Of a stretch of DNA of 64,000 bases, positions 20,468-31,310 are shown one piece after another; the first letter of the stretch is position 1; every line of letters begins with the position of its first letter. The DNA is from Streptomyces sp. NBC_00459 (GTDB taxonomy: Bacteria; Actinomycetota; Actinomycetes; Streptomycetales; Streptomycetaceae): positions 1,674,001 to 1,738,000 of the forward strand of contig NZ_CP107903.1 in NCBI RefSeq assembly GCF_036013955.1, written 5' to 3'. Below the pieces are notes generated by a model. The model was not told the origin of the DNA and ran no database searches. It saw only the letters and a list, made by a program, of their open reading frames with translations. A program made the translations under genes and the position numbers.

Positions 20468-21055
20468 ATGGGAAAGACCTACGAACGCATCGACGGCCGC
20501 CTGCGCACGTTCATCGAGGCGCAGCCCCTCTTCTTCACCGCGACCGCCCCGCTGTCCGGCGACGGCACGGTCAACCTCTCCCCCAAGGGCCTCAAGGGCT
20601 CGTTCGTCGTCCTCGACGAGCTGACCGTGGCCTATCTCGACTTCGCCGGCAGCACCGCCGAGACCGTCGCGCATCTGCGCGAGAACGGGCGGATCACCCT
20701 CATGTGGTGTGCCTTCGAGGGCCCGCCGAACATCGTCCGGGTGCACGGCCGCGGTGAGCCGGTCTTCCGTGACGACCCGCGCTTCCCCGAACTCCTCGCC
20801 CGCTTCCCGGACATCGACGCCACCGCGCACGGCCTGCGCGCGATCATCGTCGTGCGCGCCGAACTCGTCCGGGACAGTTGCGGATACTCGGTTCCCTTCA
20901 TGTCGTACGACAGCGACCGCGATCTGCACGCCAGGCGCTTCGCGCGTGAGGACGACGCCTCGCTCAGCGCCTACTTCGAGAAGAAGGACCACATCGCGAC
21001 GAGCCTGGACGGACTACCCGGGCTGCCGTTGCCGCTCCCGCCCAGTACCGTCTGA
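20468..21055 (+). CDS. Pyridoxamine 5'-phosphate oxidase-like flavin/heme-binding protein
   Basis: A 195-residue cytosolic protein of the PNPOx-like split-barrel superfamily, whose members bind FMN, F420 or heme. Visible blocks are PLFFTATAPLSGDGTVNLSPKG, which in this family lines the flavin site (core VNLSPKGLKGSF), then YLDFAGSTAETVAHLRENGR and MWCAFEGPPNIVRVHGRGEP. The reaction is unknown. ATG 20468 gives the canonical N-terminus. It ends 3 nt before the L,D-transpeptidase-like gene, so the two are probably co-transcribed. Confidence 0.85.
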   Translation: MGKTYERIDGRLRTFIEAQPLFFTATAPLSGDGTVNLSPKGLKGSFVVLDELTVAYLDFAGSTAETVAHLRENGRITLMWCAFEGPPNIVRVHGRGEPVFRDDPRFPELLARFPDIDATAHGLRAIIVVRAELVRDSCGYSVPFMSYDSDRDLHARRFAREDDASLSAYFEKKDHIATSLDGLPGLPLPLPPSTV

Positions 21056-21058
21056 GCC

Positions 21059-21763
21059 ATGCGTCCCGGAGCCGCCGTCGTCCTCGCGTCCGCGTCCCTT
21101 CTCGTGCTCGCCCCCGGTGCCCCTCCCACGGCCGCGCCGCCGCTGCCCGCCCTGTTGGCCGACACCGGCGGCGGATCCCAGCTGATCACGGCTCAGGCGC
21201 CGCGCGCGAAGGCGACCTCGGGCACCCTCACCTGGTGGAACCTGCGCGACGGGACATGGACGAAGGCCGGTTCCGCGCCCGCCCGCTTCGGTGCGAACGG
21301 GCTCGTCGAGGGCGGCTCCCGCAGACAGGGCACGAACACCACTCCCGCCGGGCTGTACGACCTTCCGTACGCCTTCGGCATCAAGGCGGCACCCAGCGGC
21401 ACCAAGGTCACGTACCGGCCCGTGCGACAGAACTCCTGGTGGTGCCAGGACAACGACTCGCGCTCCTACAACCGCTGGACCGAGCCCCGCCCCGCCGACT
21501 GCCGGGCCACCGAGTCCGAGCACCTGATCTCGTACACGCAGCAGTACGCCCACGCGTACGTCATCGCCTTCAACTACGCCAAGCCGGTGCGGGAGCGCGG
21601 TGCCGGGATCTTCCTGCACGTCAACGGGCGTGCGGCGACGGCCGGTTGTGTGTCGGTGCCGGCCGAGGCCATGCGGGCGATCCTCGCCTGGGCGGATCCG
21701 GAGCGACGGCCGCACATCGCGATCGGTACGGCGAGCGGGCCGACGGCCATCGTCCGCTACTGA
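21059..21763 (+). CDS. Secreted L,D-transpeptidase (YkuD)-like protein
   Basis: A 234-residue exported protein with a short signal (residues ~4-24). The catalytic region reads FLHVNGRAATAGCVSVP: the His and nucleophilic Cys of the YkuD HxNG...GC motif are both present. Upstream are TPAGLYDLPYAFG and RQNSWWCQDNDSRSYNRW. Family members cross-link peptidoglycan or attach proteins to it; variants with only this core are often YkuD-like hydrolases of unknown role. It starts 3 nt after the PNPOx-like gene. Two further Cys (in WWCQDND and ADCRATE) could form a disulfide. Confidence 0.85.
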   Translation: MRPGAAVVLASASLLVLAPGAPPTAAPPLPALLADTGGGSQLITAQAPRAKATSGTLTWWNLRDGTWTKAGSAPARFGANGLVEGGSRRQGTNTTPAGLYDLPYAFGIKAAPSGTKVTYRPVRQNSWWCQDNDSRSYNRWTEPRPADCRATESEHLISYTQQYAHAYVIAFNYAKPVRERGAGIFLHVNGRAATAGCVSVPAEAMRAILAWADPERRPHIAIGTASGPTAIVRY

Positions 21764-21924
21764 GCCTCACCGGGCATCGCCGCGTGGGGGTTACCGGCCG
21801 TCACCCCATTTAACTGGCATTTAACCGTAGACCTGTCGGGTCACTGAACACTCAGCGGTCGTGGCACGTATCTGAGGGCCAAGGGGCCAAGCCTCTCGAC
21901 TAGACCCCGTCCCACGGAGGAACC

Positions 21925-23307
21925 GTGACCACCACGATCGCAGGCGGACGTGCCGCGCGACGCCAGACGATGCGCCGCATCCGACCTCGCCGCTCCCCCG
22001 CCGTCCCGCTGCTGCTCGCCGTAGGGGCGGGCGCTGCCGGAGTGATCTGGCTGTGGTGGCACAACACGCCCTCCCTCGCCGACACCACCGCCCAGATCAT
22101 CGCGGCCGGCCGGATCACCGGTCTGCTCGCCGGATACCTGATGGCGCTGGTGGTGCTCCAGATGGCCCGGGTGCCCGCGCTGGAGCGCCGGGTCGGCTCG
22201 GACCGGGTGGCGCGCTGGCACGCGATGAGCGGCCGGTACACGCTCTGCCTGGTCGTGGCGCACGTCGTCCTGATCATGTACGGCTACGCCCTCCAGGCCG
22301 GGAAGACGTTCGGCGACATCGTCCAGCAGACGGTCGACTCGGTGAACCAGCTGCCCGACATGGGCAAGGCCGCGATCGGCACGGGTCTGCTGGTGGTCAT
22401 CGGGCTCAGCTCCATCGGCCCGGTCCGGCGGATGATCCCGTACGACCTCTGGTACCACGTGCACCTGCTGACGTACGCGGCCACGTTCCTGACCTTCTGG
22501 CACCAGCTGTCCACCGGCAACGAGTTCGTCGTGGAACCGGCCGCGAAGACCGCCTGGTACGCGCTGTACGGCTCGGTGACCGCGCTGGTCCTCTGGTACC
22601 GCATCGTCACGCCGATCCGGCTGAACATGCGCCACCGGCTGCGGGTCGAGGCGGTCATCGAGGAGACCCCGGGCATCGTGTCCGTGCTGATGAGCGGCCG
22701 GAAGCTGCACCGGATGGGCGCGGAGGCGGGCCAGTTCTTCCGCTGGCGCTTCCTGGCCCCCGGTATGCGGTTCAGCTCGCACCCGTACTCCCTGTCGGCG
22801 GCCCCCCGCCCCAACATGCTGCGCATCACGGTGAAGGCGATCGGCGACCACAGCTCGGCCCTGCGCGAGCTGGAGCCCGGCACCCGTGTGTGGGCCGAGG
22901 GTCCCTACGGCGCTCTGACCGCCTCCAAGCGCAGCCAGGGCAAGGTGCTGCTGGTGGCCGGCGGTGTCGGCATCACCCCGATGCGGGCCCTGTTCGAGAC
23001 CCTGCCCGGCGCGGCGGGCGACCTGACCCTCCTCTACCGGGCCAACAGCACCCAGGACCTGGCCCTGTGGGACGAGCTGGCGACCATCGCCAACGAGCGC
23101 GGCGCCCGTCTCATGTACGCGGTGAACAGCCCCGACGGGGAGCGCCCGGACATCTCGCCCGAGTCGCTGCGCCGGAAGCTGCCGGACATCGACGACCACG
23201 ACGTCTTCCTGTGCGGGCCGCCCGGCTTCGCCCAGGGTGTGTACGAGGCACTTCGCGGCGCGGGTGTTCCGGCGCGCCGTATCCACCACGAGTCGTTCGA
23301 GATGTGA
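21925..23307 (+). CDS. Ferric-reductase-like transmembrane oxidoreductase (FAD/NAD-binding)
   Basis: Moves electrons from NAD(P)H through FAD and a heme-bearing membrane domain. It is 460 residues. The first ~230 contain about six helices with His in RWHAMSGRYTLCLVVAHVV and in YHVHLLTYAATFLTFWH, placed for heme ligation. The C-terminal half is a ferredoxin-reductase module: FAD motif HPYSLSAAP, NAD(P) motif VAGGVGITPMRALFE, CGPPGF, and terminal ESFEM. It has no 2Fe-2S domain. Start GTG 21925 follows GGAGG. A three-domain FMN_bind protein starts 19 nt downstream, then apbE; a likely electron acceptor is that flavoprotein. Confidence 0.9.
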   Translation: MTTTIAGGRAARRQTMRRIRPRRSPAVPLLLAVGAGAAGVIWLWWHNTPSLADTTAQIIAAGRITGLLAGYLMALVVLQMARVPALERRVGSDRVARWHAMSGRYTLCLVVAHVVLIMYGYALQAGKTFGDIVQQTVDSVNQLPDMGKAAIGTGLLVVIGLSSIGPVRRMIPYDLWYHVHLLTYAATFLTFWHQLSTGNEFVVEPAAKTAWYALYGSVTALVLWYRIVTPIRLNMRHRLRVEAVIEETPGIVSVLMSGRKLHRMGAEAGQFFRWRFLAPGMRFSSHPYSLSAAPRPNMLRITVKAIGDHSSALRELEPGTRVWAEGPYGALTASKRSQGKVLLVAGGVGITPMRALFETLPGAAGDLTLLYRANSTQDLALWDELATIANERGARLMYAVNSPDGERPDISPESLRRKLPDIDDHDVFLCGPPGFAQGVYEALRGAGVPARRIHHESFEM

Positions 23308-23326
23308 GCGACGGGAGCCAGGAGCG

Positions 23327-24484
23327 ATGAAGAAGAGTCACCCCTTTCGGCGCGTCATGCTGGCGAGCGCCGCCACAGTCTCCGGAATCGTCCTGCTGCT
23401 GACGTTGAAGCCGACGTCGGACCCCGGGGGCGCACAGGCTGCCGGTGCTCTGCCGCAGCAGACGGCGGCGGCGCAGGAGTCGGCCCAGGGCGGCGCAGCG
23501 GCCAAGGACGGCACCTTCACCGGCGACACCGTCCAGACCCAGTACGGCCCGGTCCAGGTCCGCGTCACGGTGAGCGGCGGCAAGATCACCAAGGCGGAGG
23601 CGGTCCAGCAGCCCAAGGGCGGTCAGAGCGACCAGATCTCCGGCAACGCGATCCCCAAGCTCAACCAGGAAGCGGTCGCCGCGGGCCTCGACGGCAGTAT
23701 CGACGCGATCTCCGGCGCCAGCTACACGAGCGCGGGTTACGGGAAGTCGCTCCAGTCCGCCCTGGACAAGGCCAGCGCGGGCGCGGGTACGGGTGCCACC
23801 GGCGGCGGTGCGGCCCAGGCCGCCACGGTCACCGGCGACGCGGTCGACACCCAGTACGGCCAGGTCCAGGTCCGTATCACGGTGAGCGGCGGGAAGATCA
23901 CCAAGGCGGAGGCGGTGAAGGCGCCCAGCGGGGGCCAGAGCACCACGATCTCCGGCAACGCGATCCCCAAGCTCAACCAGGAAGCGGTCGCCGCCGGCAC
24001 CGCGGACATCGACGCGATCTCGGGCGCCAGCTACACCAGCGCGGGCTACAAGAAGTCGCTGCAGTCGGCCCTGGACAAGGTTCCCGCTGCGGAGTCGGAC
24101 AAGGGGACGGGCACGGCTTCGGCCGACCCGGCAGCCGGCTCTGCGGCAGGGTCAGCGGGCTCGGGTGCCGCGGCGGGCGGTGCGGCGAAGGGCGGCGCGA
24201 CCTCCGACGGGGGCGGCACGTACACCGGAAGCGTGGTCCAGACGGAGTACGGCCCGGTGCAGGTCCGGGTCACGCTGACCAAGGGCAGGATCACCTCAGC
24301 GTCGGCGGTCCAGGCGCCCAGTGGCGGTCGCAGCGACCAGATCTCCGGGGACGCCATCCCCAAGCTCAACCAGGAGGCGGTGACGGCGGGCGATGGCGAC
24401 ATCGACGCGGTGTCCGGCGCCAGCTACACCAGCGCCGGCTACAAGGAGTCCCTCCAGTCCGCCCTGGACCAGGCCGGTGGTTGA
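23327..24484 (+). CDS. Extracytoplasmic protein with three FMN_bind domains
   Basis: A 385-residue exported electron carrier. Residues ~8-27 are a signal or membrane anchor. Three FMN-binding domains follow at ~62-147, 166-251 and 297-382, joined by Gly/Ala/Ser linkers. Each contains the flavinylation motif DAISGASYTS (DAVSGASYTS in the third), in which ApbE attaches FMN to the Ser after GA; sites are at 129-135, 232-238 and 363-369. A whole stretch around NAIPKLNQEAV is near-identical in all three, pointing to recent internal duplication. ATG 23327 has AGGAG upstream. ApbE overlaps its end, so the protein should carry three covalent FMN groups. Confidence 0.92.
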   Translation: MKKSHPFRRVMLASAATVSGIVLLLTLKPTSDPGGAQAAGALPQQTAAAQESAQGGAAAKDGTFTGDTVQTQYGPVQVRVTVSGGKITKAEAVQQPKGGQSDQISGNAIPKLNQEAVAAGLDGSIDAISGASYTSAGYGKSLQSALDKASAGAGTGATGGGAAQAATVTGDAVDTQYGQVQVRITVSGGKITKAEAVKAPSGGQSTTISGNAIPKLNQEAVAAGTADIDAISGASYTSAGYKKSLQSALDKVPAAESDKGTGTASADPAAGSAAGSAGSGAAAGGAAKGGATSDGGGTYTGSVVQTEYGPVQVRVTLTKGRITSASAVQAPSGGRSDQISGDAIPKLNQEAVTAGDGDIDAVSGASYTSAGYKESLQSALDQAGG

Positions 24485-25265
24485 TCCCGCGGAAGCTCCC
24501 GTCGCGGTGCGTCATGCGGAGGAGGTCATGGGGACCGTCTTCTCCTTTGACGTCCGCGGCGGGGACCCTCGTGCGGTCCAGGTGGCGCTGGCAGCAGCGA
24601 TCGCCGGACTGCACAAGGTCAACGAAGTGTTCAGCACCTACCGTGACAACAGCCAGATCTCCCGGCTCGCCCGCGGCGAGATCTCCGTCGCCGACTGCGA
24701 CCCGGAGGTCGCCGAGGTGCTCGACCTGTGCGCCGAGGCGGAGCGGGTCAGCGAGGGGTGGTTCAGCCACACCTACCAGGGGCAGATCGACCCGACCGGC
24801 CTGGTCAAGGGCTGGGCGGCGGAACGCGCGGCCAGAACCCTGATGGCGGCCGGAGCGAGCGGCGTCAGCGTCAACGGCGCCGGGGACGTCCAGCTGTGCG
24901 GTGCGCCGGGACCCCAACGCCCTTGGCGGGTAGGCGTGTCGGACCCGCTCCGCCCGGGCGGCCTGGCGGCCGTGGTCTCGGCGGCCGGCACCGACGAACT
25001 GGCGGTGGCCACCTCCGGCACGGCGGAACGCGGCGCCCACATCGTCGACCCCCGCACCCGCAAGTCCGCGGTGACGGACCTCGTGGCGGTCACGGTCGTG
25101 GCCCCGAAACTGACCTGGGCGGACGCCTGGGCGACGGCGGCCTTCGCGATGGGGTCGAGGCAGGCACTGGCGTGGCTGGAGTCGCTGCCGGACGTCGAGG
25201 CGTTGCTGATCACGGCGGGCGACGAGGTGCGGTGCACAGGAGGGCTGGCAAGACGACTCGGGTGA
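24477..25265 (+). CDS. apbE: FAD:protein FMN transferase
   Basis: Attaches FMN covalently to Ser/Thr of target flavoproteins outside the membrane, using FAD and Mg2+. It is 262 residues with family blocks MGTVFSFDV, FSTYRDNSQISRLARGE, DPTGLVKGWAAERA, NGAGDVQLCG and ATSGTAERGAHIVDPRT. The GTG at 24477 overlaps the end of the FMN_bind gene by 8 nt, giving tight coupling. I see no clear signal peptide or lipobox, which is odd for an enzyme thought to act outside; it may be exported by another route, or flavinylation may precede export of the substrate. Confidence 0.92.
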   Translation: MVDPAEAPVAVRHAEEVMGTVFSFDVRGGDPRAVQVALAAAIAGLHKVNEVFSTYRDNSQISRLARGEISVADCDPEVAEVLDLCAEAERVSEGWFSHTYQGQIDPTGLVKGWAAERAARTLMAAGASGVSVNGAGDVQLCGAPGPQRPWRVGVSDPLRPGGLAAVVSAAGTDELAVATSGTAERGAHIVDPRTRKSAVTDLVAVTVVAPKLTWADAWATAAFAMGSRQALAWLESLPDVEALLITAGDEVRCTGGLARRLG

Positions 25266-25277
25266 CGGGACGTGCCC

Positions 25278-25310
25278 AGGGGCGCGGGGAACTGCGCGAC
25301 GAGCCACAAC
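25278..25310. repeat. Dispersed repeat, inverted orientation, between apbE and argR
   Basis: AGGGGCGCGGGGAACTGCGC (25278-25297) is the exact complement of the core found at 9573 and 16469, followed by the related GACGAGCCACAAC. It fills the 79-bp gap between two convergent stops. Confidence 0.75.
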
Positions 25311-25344
25311 GGATCCGCACCCTGGACTCAACCGCTGGCGCCCC

Positions 25345-25881
25345 TCAGTGGTTCTTCTGCGCCAACCCCAACAAATGGTCGGCCAACGCCTGACCCCCCG
25401 CAGGATTCCGGCTGATCAGCATCAACGTGTCGTCCCCGGCGATGGTCCCCAGAATGTCGTGCAGCTCGGCCTGATCGATGGCCGAGGCCAGGAACTGCGC
25501 GGCCCCCGGAGGGGTCCGCAGGACCACGAGATTCGCGGAAGCCTCCGCGGAGATCAGCAGCTCCGCGGACAGCCGCCGCATCCGCTCCTCCTTCGCCGAC
25601 TCCCCCAGCGGAGCGCGAGGCGTACGGAACCCGCCCTCGCTCGGCACCGCGTAGATGAGATCGCCGTCGGTGTTACGGATCTTCACCGCGTTCAGTTCGT
25701 CCAGGTCCCTGGAGAGCGTCGCCTGCGTGACGGTCAGTCCGTCGTCCGCGAGCAGCTTCGCCAACTGACTCTGCGACCGCACCGGTTGCCGGTTGAGGAT
25801 GTCCACGATCCGGCGGTGGCGTGCGGTGCGGGTCTGCGGTACGGCAGGCCCCGCGTGTTCGTGATCCTGCGCCTGCGTCAT
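25345..25881 (-). CDS. argR: Arginine repressor
   Basis: Hexameric arginine-sensing repressor of the arg regulon, binding ARG boxes. It is 178 residues, slightly long because of a ~20-residue acidic/His N-terminal tail. Residues ~20-85 form the winged helix ([19 protein letters not shown], then [17 protein letters not shown]); residues ~105-175 are the oligomerisation and arginine-binding domain ([29 protein letters not shown] with the ligand Asp pair). It is last in argCJBDR, 21 nt after argD. Its likely sites in this window are before argG and argC. Confidence 0.96.
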   Translation of the reverse strand: MTQAQDHEHAGPAVPQTRTARHRRIVDILNRQPVRSQSQLAKLLADDGLTVTQATLSRDLDELNAVKIRNTDGDLIYAVPSEGGFRTPRAPLGESAKEERMRRLSAELLISAEASANLVVLRTPPGAAQFLASAIDQAELHDILGTIAGDDTLMLISRNPAGGQALADHLLGLAQKNH

Positions 25882-25902
25882 CGTCGTCGTCTCATTCCCC
25901 GG

Positions 25903-27141
25903 CTAGTCCTTCCCGTCAACGGCAACCGCGTCGAGAACTCCGGGAAGTGCCTGGAGGAACGCGTCCACTTCGGCGTCACCGATGTTCAGCGGCGGCATCA
26001 GCCGTACGACATCGGGAGCGGGCGCGTTCACCAGGAACCCGGCGTCCTGAGCCGCCTGCTGCACCTGGGGCGCGAGGGGCTCGTTGAGCACGATACCCAG
26101 GAGGAGTCCCGCGCCCCGGACATAATCGATCAACGGGTGGCCCGCACCCTCGATTCCGTCCCGCAACTTCTCGCTCTGCCGCTTGACGTTCTCCAGCAAC
26201 CCCTCGTTCGAGATCGTGTCGAGTACGGCGAGTCCGGCGGCGCAGGCGACCGGGTTGCCTCCGAACGTCGTACCGTGCTGGCCGGGCTGGAGCAGGTCGG
26301 CGGCGCGGCCGAAGGCGACGGTCGCGCCGAGGGGCAGCCCGCCGCCGAGGCCCTTCGCGAGGGTGACGACGTCGGGCAGGACGCCCTCGTGGGCCTGGTA
26401 CTCGAACCAGTGCCCGGTACGCCCGATGCCGGTCTGCACCTCGTCGAGGACGAGCAGGGCGCCGTTGGCGGCGGTGATCGCCCGCGCGGCCTTCAGATAG
26501 CCGGCGGGCGGGACCACGACGCCGTTCTCGCCCTGGACGGGCTCGATGATGACGAGGGCGGTCTCGTCGGTGACGGCGGCGGCCAGCGCCTGCGCGTCGC
26601 CGTACGGGACGTACGTGACGTCACCGGGCATCGGCACGAAGGGCTCCCGCTTTCCGGGCTGGCCGGTGAGCGCGAGGGCACCCATGGTCCGCCCGTGGAA
26701 GCCGCCCTCGGTGGACACCATGTGCCCCCGTCCGGTCAGCCGGCCGATCTTGAAGGCGCCCTCGTTGGCCTCGGCGCCCGAGTTGCAGAAGAACACCTTG
26801 CCGTCCCGGCCGAAGCGCTGGAGCAGCTGCTCGGCGAGCGCGACGGGCGGTTCGGCGACGAACAGGTTGGAGACATGGCCGAGGGAGGCGATCTGGGTGG
26901 AGACCGCCTCGACGATCGCCGGGTGGGCGTGGCCGAGCGCGTTCACGGCGATGCCGCCCACGAAGTCGGTGTACGCCTTGCCGTCGGCGTCCCACACCGT
27001 GCTGCCCGCGCCCCGGACGAGGGGCAGGCGGGGGGTGCCGTAGTTGTTCATGAGCGCGCCCTGCCAGCGCGCGGTCAGTGCCTGATTGGCGCTGTCGGCG
27101 CTCAGTTCCTGACTGGCGTCCAGCTGCTGGCCGGCGTTCAT
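25903..27141 (-). CDS. argD: Acetylornithine aminotransferase
   Basis: PLP enzyme converting N-acetylglutamate semialdehyde to N-acetylornithine. The 412 residues match the class III aminotransferase family: [58 protein letters not shown], and [13 protein letters not shown] with the PLP lysine. ATG 27141 overlaps the argB stop by 4 nt (27138-27141). It is followed by argR. A role in lysine synthesis as succinyl-DAP aminotransferase is also possible for this family. Confidence 0.97.
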   Translation of the reverse strand: MNAGQQLDASQELSADSANQALTARWQGALMNNYGTPRLPLVRGAGSTVWDADGKAYTDFVGGIAVNALGHAHPAIVEAVSTQIASLGHVSNLFVAEPPVALAEQLLQRFGRDGKVFFCNSGAEANEGAFKIGRLTGRGHMVSTEGGFHGRTMGALALTGQPGKREPFVPMPGDVTYVPYGDAQALAAAVTDETALVIIEPVQGENGVVVPPAGYLKAARAITAANGALLVLDEVQTGIGRTGHWFEYQAHEGVLPDVVTLAKGLGGGLPLGATVAFGRAADLLQPGQHGTTFGGNPVACAAGLAVLDTISNEGLLENVKRQSEKLRDGIEGAGHPLIDYVRGAGLLLGIVLNEPLAPQVQQAAQDAGFLVNAPAPDVVRLMPPLNIGDAEVDAFLQALPGVLDAVAVDGKD

Positions 27142-28045
27142 GCGGCGTCCCCTTCTTCCTCCGCATCGGGCACGACCATCGTGCCGATGCCCTCGTCCGT
27201 GAAGATCTCCAGCAGGATCGAGTGCTGGACCCGGCCGTCGATGACGCGGGCGGTGTTCACCCCGTTGCGCACGGCGTGCAGACAGCCCTCCATCTTCGGC
27301 ACCATGCCGGAGCTCAACTCCGGGAGCAGCTTCTCCAGTTGGGAAGCGGTGAGGCGACTGATCACCTCGTCGGAGTTGGGCCAGTCCTCGTAGAGGCCCT
27401 CGACGTCCGTGAGGACCATGAGGGTTTCGGCGCCAAGAGCAGCAGCGAGTGCCGCAGCCGCCGTATCAGCATTGACGTTGTAGACATGTCCGTCGTCCTG
27501 GCTACGGGCGATCGACGAGACGACCGGGATACGGCCGTCGGCGAGCAGTGCCTCGATCGCGCCCGTGTCGATCGCGGTGATCTCGCCCACCCGCCCGATG
27601 TCGACCAACTCCCCGTCGATCTCGGGCTGGTGCTTGGTGGCGGTGATGGTGTGCGCGTCCTCGCCGGTCAACCCGACGGCGAGCGGCCCGTGTTGGTTGA
27701 GCAGCCCGACCAGCTCCCGCTGGACCTGCCCGGCCAGCACCATGCGTACGACGTCCATGGCGTCCTCGGTGGTGACCCTGAGGCCCGCCTTGAACTCGCT
27801 GACGATGCCGTGTCTGTCGAGGGCGGCGCTGATCTGCGGGCCGCCGCCGTGCACGACGACGGGCTTGAGGCCGGCCTGGCGCAGGAAGACGACGTCCTGG
27901 GCGAAGGCGTCCTTCAACTCGTCGTTCACCATGGCGTTTCCGCCGAACTTGATGACGACGACCTTGCCGTTGTGCCGGGTCAGCCAGGGCAGCGCTTCGA
28001 TGAGGATCCTGGCCTTGGGCAGGGCGGTGTGCTTCCGCGTGGTGC

Positions 28046-28049
<4 letters not shown>
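27138..28049 (-). CDS. argB: Acetylglutamate kinase
   Basis: Phosphorylates N-acetylglutamate in arginine synthesis and is usually the arginine-inhibited step. It is 303 residues of the amino-acid kinase fold: [24 protein letters not shown], a central [18 protein letters not shown], and [14 protein letters not shown]. The ~20-residue N-terminal helix before the first strand ([20 protein letters not shown]) is the type seen in arginine-sensitive hexamers. ATG 28049 overlaps the argJ stop by 4 nt, and its own stop overlaps argD. Confidence 0.97.
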
Positions 28050-30275
<2,226 letters not shown>

Positions 30276-30281
30276 TATGGT

Positions 30282-30329
30282 GGATCGGTATGCGGATCGG
30301 TATGCGGATCGGTATGCGGATCGGTATGC
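30282..30329. repeat. Four exact tandem copies of a 12-bp unit
   Basis: GGATCGGTATGC is repeated four times without change (30282, 30294, 30306, 30318), between the argC ARG box and the divergent ComB-like gene. Its length is a multiple of three, so copy changes would not shift a frame reading through it. Confidence 0.9.
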
Positions 30330-30387
30330 GGCGCCCCCGGACCGGGACGGACACCGTGTCGATCATGCCCATGGCACGATCATCCGT

Positions 30388-31170
30388 ATGCGTGAGGACT
30401 TTCTCCAGTCCGGGTACGGGATCCGCTTCGAGTGGGGGCCGGCCGGTGCGCGACACCTCGCCCGCGAGGTGTCCTGCCTGGTCGTCGTCGATGTGCTGTC
30501 GTTCACGACGTCGGTCTCGGTCGCCGTCGAGGCCGGCTCCCGCGTCTTCCCCCACCCGTGGCGTGACGGCACGGCCACGGCCTTCGCCGAGCAGCGGGAC
30601 GCCCGGCTCGCCGTCGGCCGTGGAGCGGTCGGCCCCGACACACCGTGGTCGCTCTCCCCGGCGGCGCTGCGCCGGGCGCCCTTCGCCGCCCGGCTGGTGC
30701 TGCCGTCCCCCAACGGCTCGGCGATCTCGGCGGCGGCCGACGACACGGCGACGGTCGTGGTGGCCGCGTGTCTGCGCAACGGCACCACCGTTGGCGCGTG
30801 GCTCGCCGAGCAGGGGTACGGGACCGCCGAGCGGCCGGTCGGTGTGATCGCCGCCGGTGAGCGCTGGCCCGACGGCAGCCTGCGACCGGCGCTGGAAGAC
30901 CTGCTGGGGGCGGGCGCTGTGATCGCCTCGCTGGACATCCACGGCAGCGGCCGTGCACTCCTCTCGGTCGAGGCCGGCACGGTCGCCACCACCTTCACCG
31001 CTTCCCCGGACATCGCCGCCGACGTACTGGCGAGCGCCTCGGGGCGGGAACTGATCGACGGGGGCTTTCCGGAGGACGTGGCCATCGCGACGGAGGTGGA
31101 CGCGAGCACGGTGGTACCGGTCCTCCTCGACGGGGCGTTCGTCGCGGCGACCGGCCCACTGGCCTACTGA
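30388..31170 (+). CDS. 2-phosphosulfolactate phosphatase-like protein (ComB family)
   Basis: A 260-residue protein of the ComB family, named for dephosphorylation of 2-phosphosulfolactate in coenzyme M synthesis. Visible blocks are VVVDVLSFTTSVSVAVEAG, LVLPSPNGSAIS, VVAACLRNGTTVG and GERWPDGSLRPALEDLLGAGAVI cut here to GERWPDGSLRPALEDLLGA. Streptomyces do not make coenzyme M, so the true substrate is unknown; sulfolactate metabolism or another phosphate ester is possible. ATG 30388 starts the conserved REDFLQSGYGIRFEWGP. It is divergent from argC, beyond the 12-bp repeats. Confidence 0.8.
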   Translation: MREDFLQSGYGIRFEWGPAGARHLAREVSCLVVVDVLSFTTSVSVAVEAGSRVFPHPWRDGTATAFAEQRDARLAVGRGAVGPDTPWSLSPAALRRAPFAARLVLPSPNGSAISAAADDTATVVVAACLRNGTTVGAWLAEQGYGTAERPVGVIAAGERWPDGSLRPALEDLLGAGAVIASLDIHGSGRALLSVEAGTVATTFTASPDIAADVLASASGRELIDGGFPEDVAIATEVDASTVVPVLLDGAFVAATGPLAY

Positions 31171-31200
31171 GCTACTGAGCTACTGAGCTACTGAGCTACT
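31166..31200. repeat. 8-bp tandem repeat over the ComB-like stop codon
   Basis: GCTACTGA-type units (CTACTGAG) repeat four to five times from the stop codon at 31168-31170 onward. Each unit carries a TGA; since the unit length is not a multiple of three, stops fall in all three frames. Confidence 0.8.
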
Positions 31201-31239
31201 GCCAGGGTGGCCCATCCACCCACTGGCCGAACCAGTACA

Positions 31240-31281
31240 GACGGGCGGCCCAGGCACCCTTCAGCACCTGAACCGCCCGTC
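31240..31281. terminator. Inverted repeat between convergent genes
   Basis: GACGGGCGG (31240-31248) pairs with CCGCCCGTC (31273-31281) across a 24-nt loop, between the ComB-like stop and the arabinofuranosidase stop. Likely a bidirectional terminator. Confidence 0.5.
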
Positions 31282-31310
31282 CGGTCAGCCGTTTTCGCCG
31301 GTCCTCCCCA

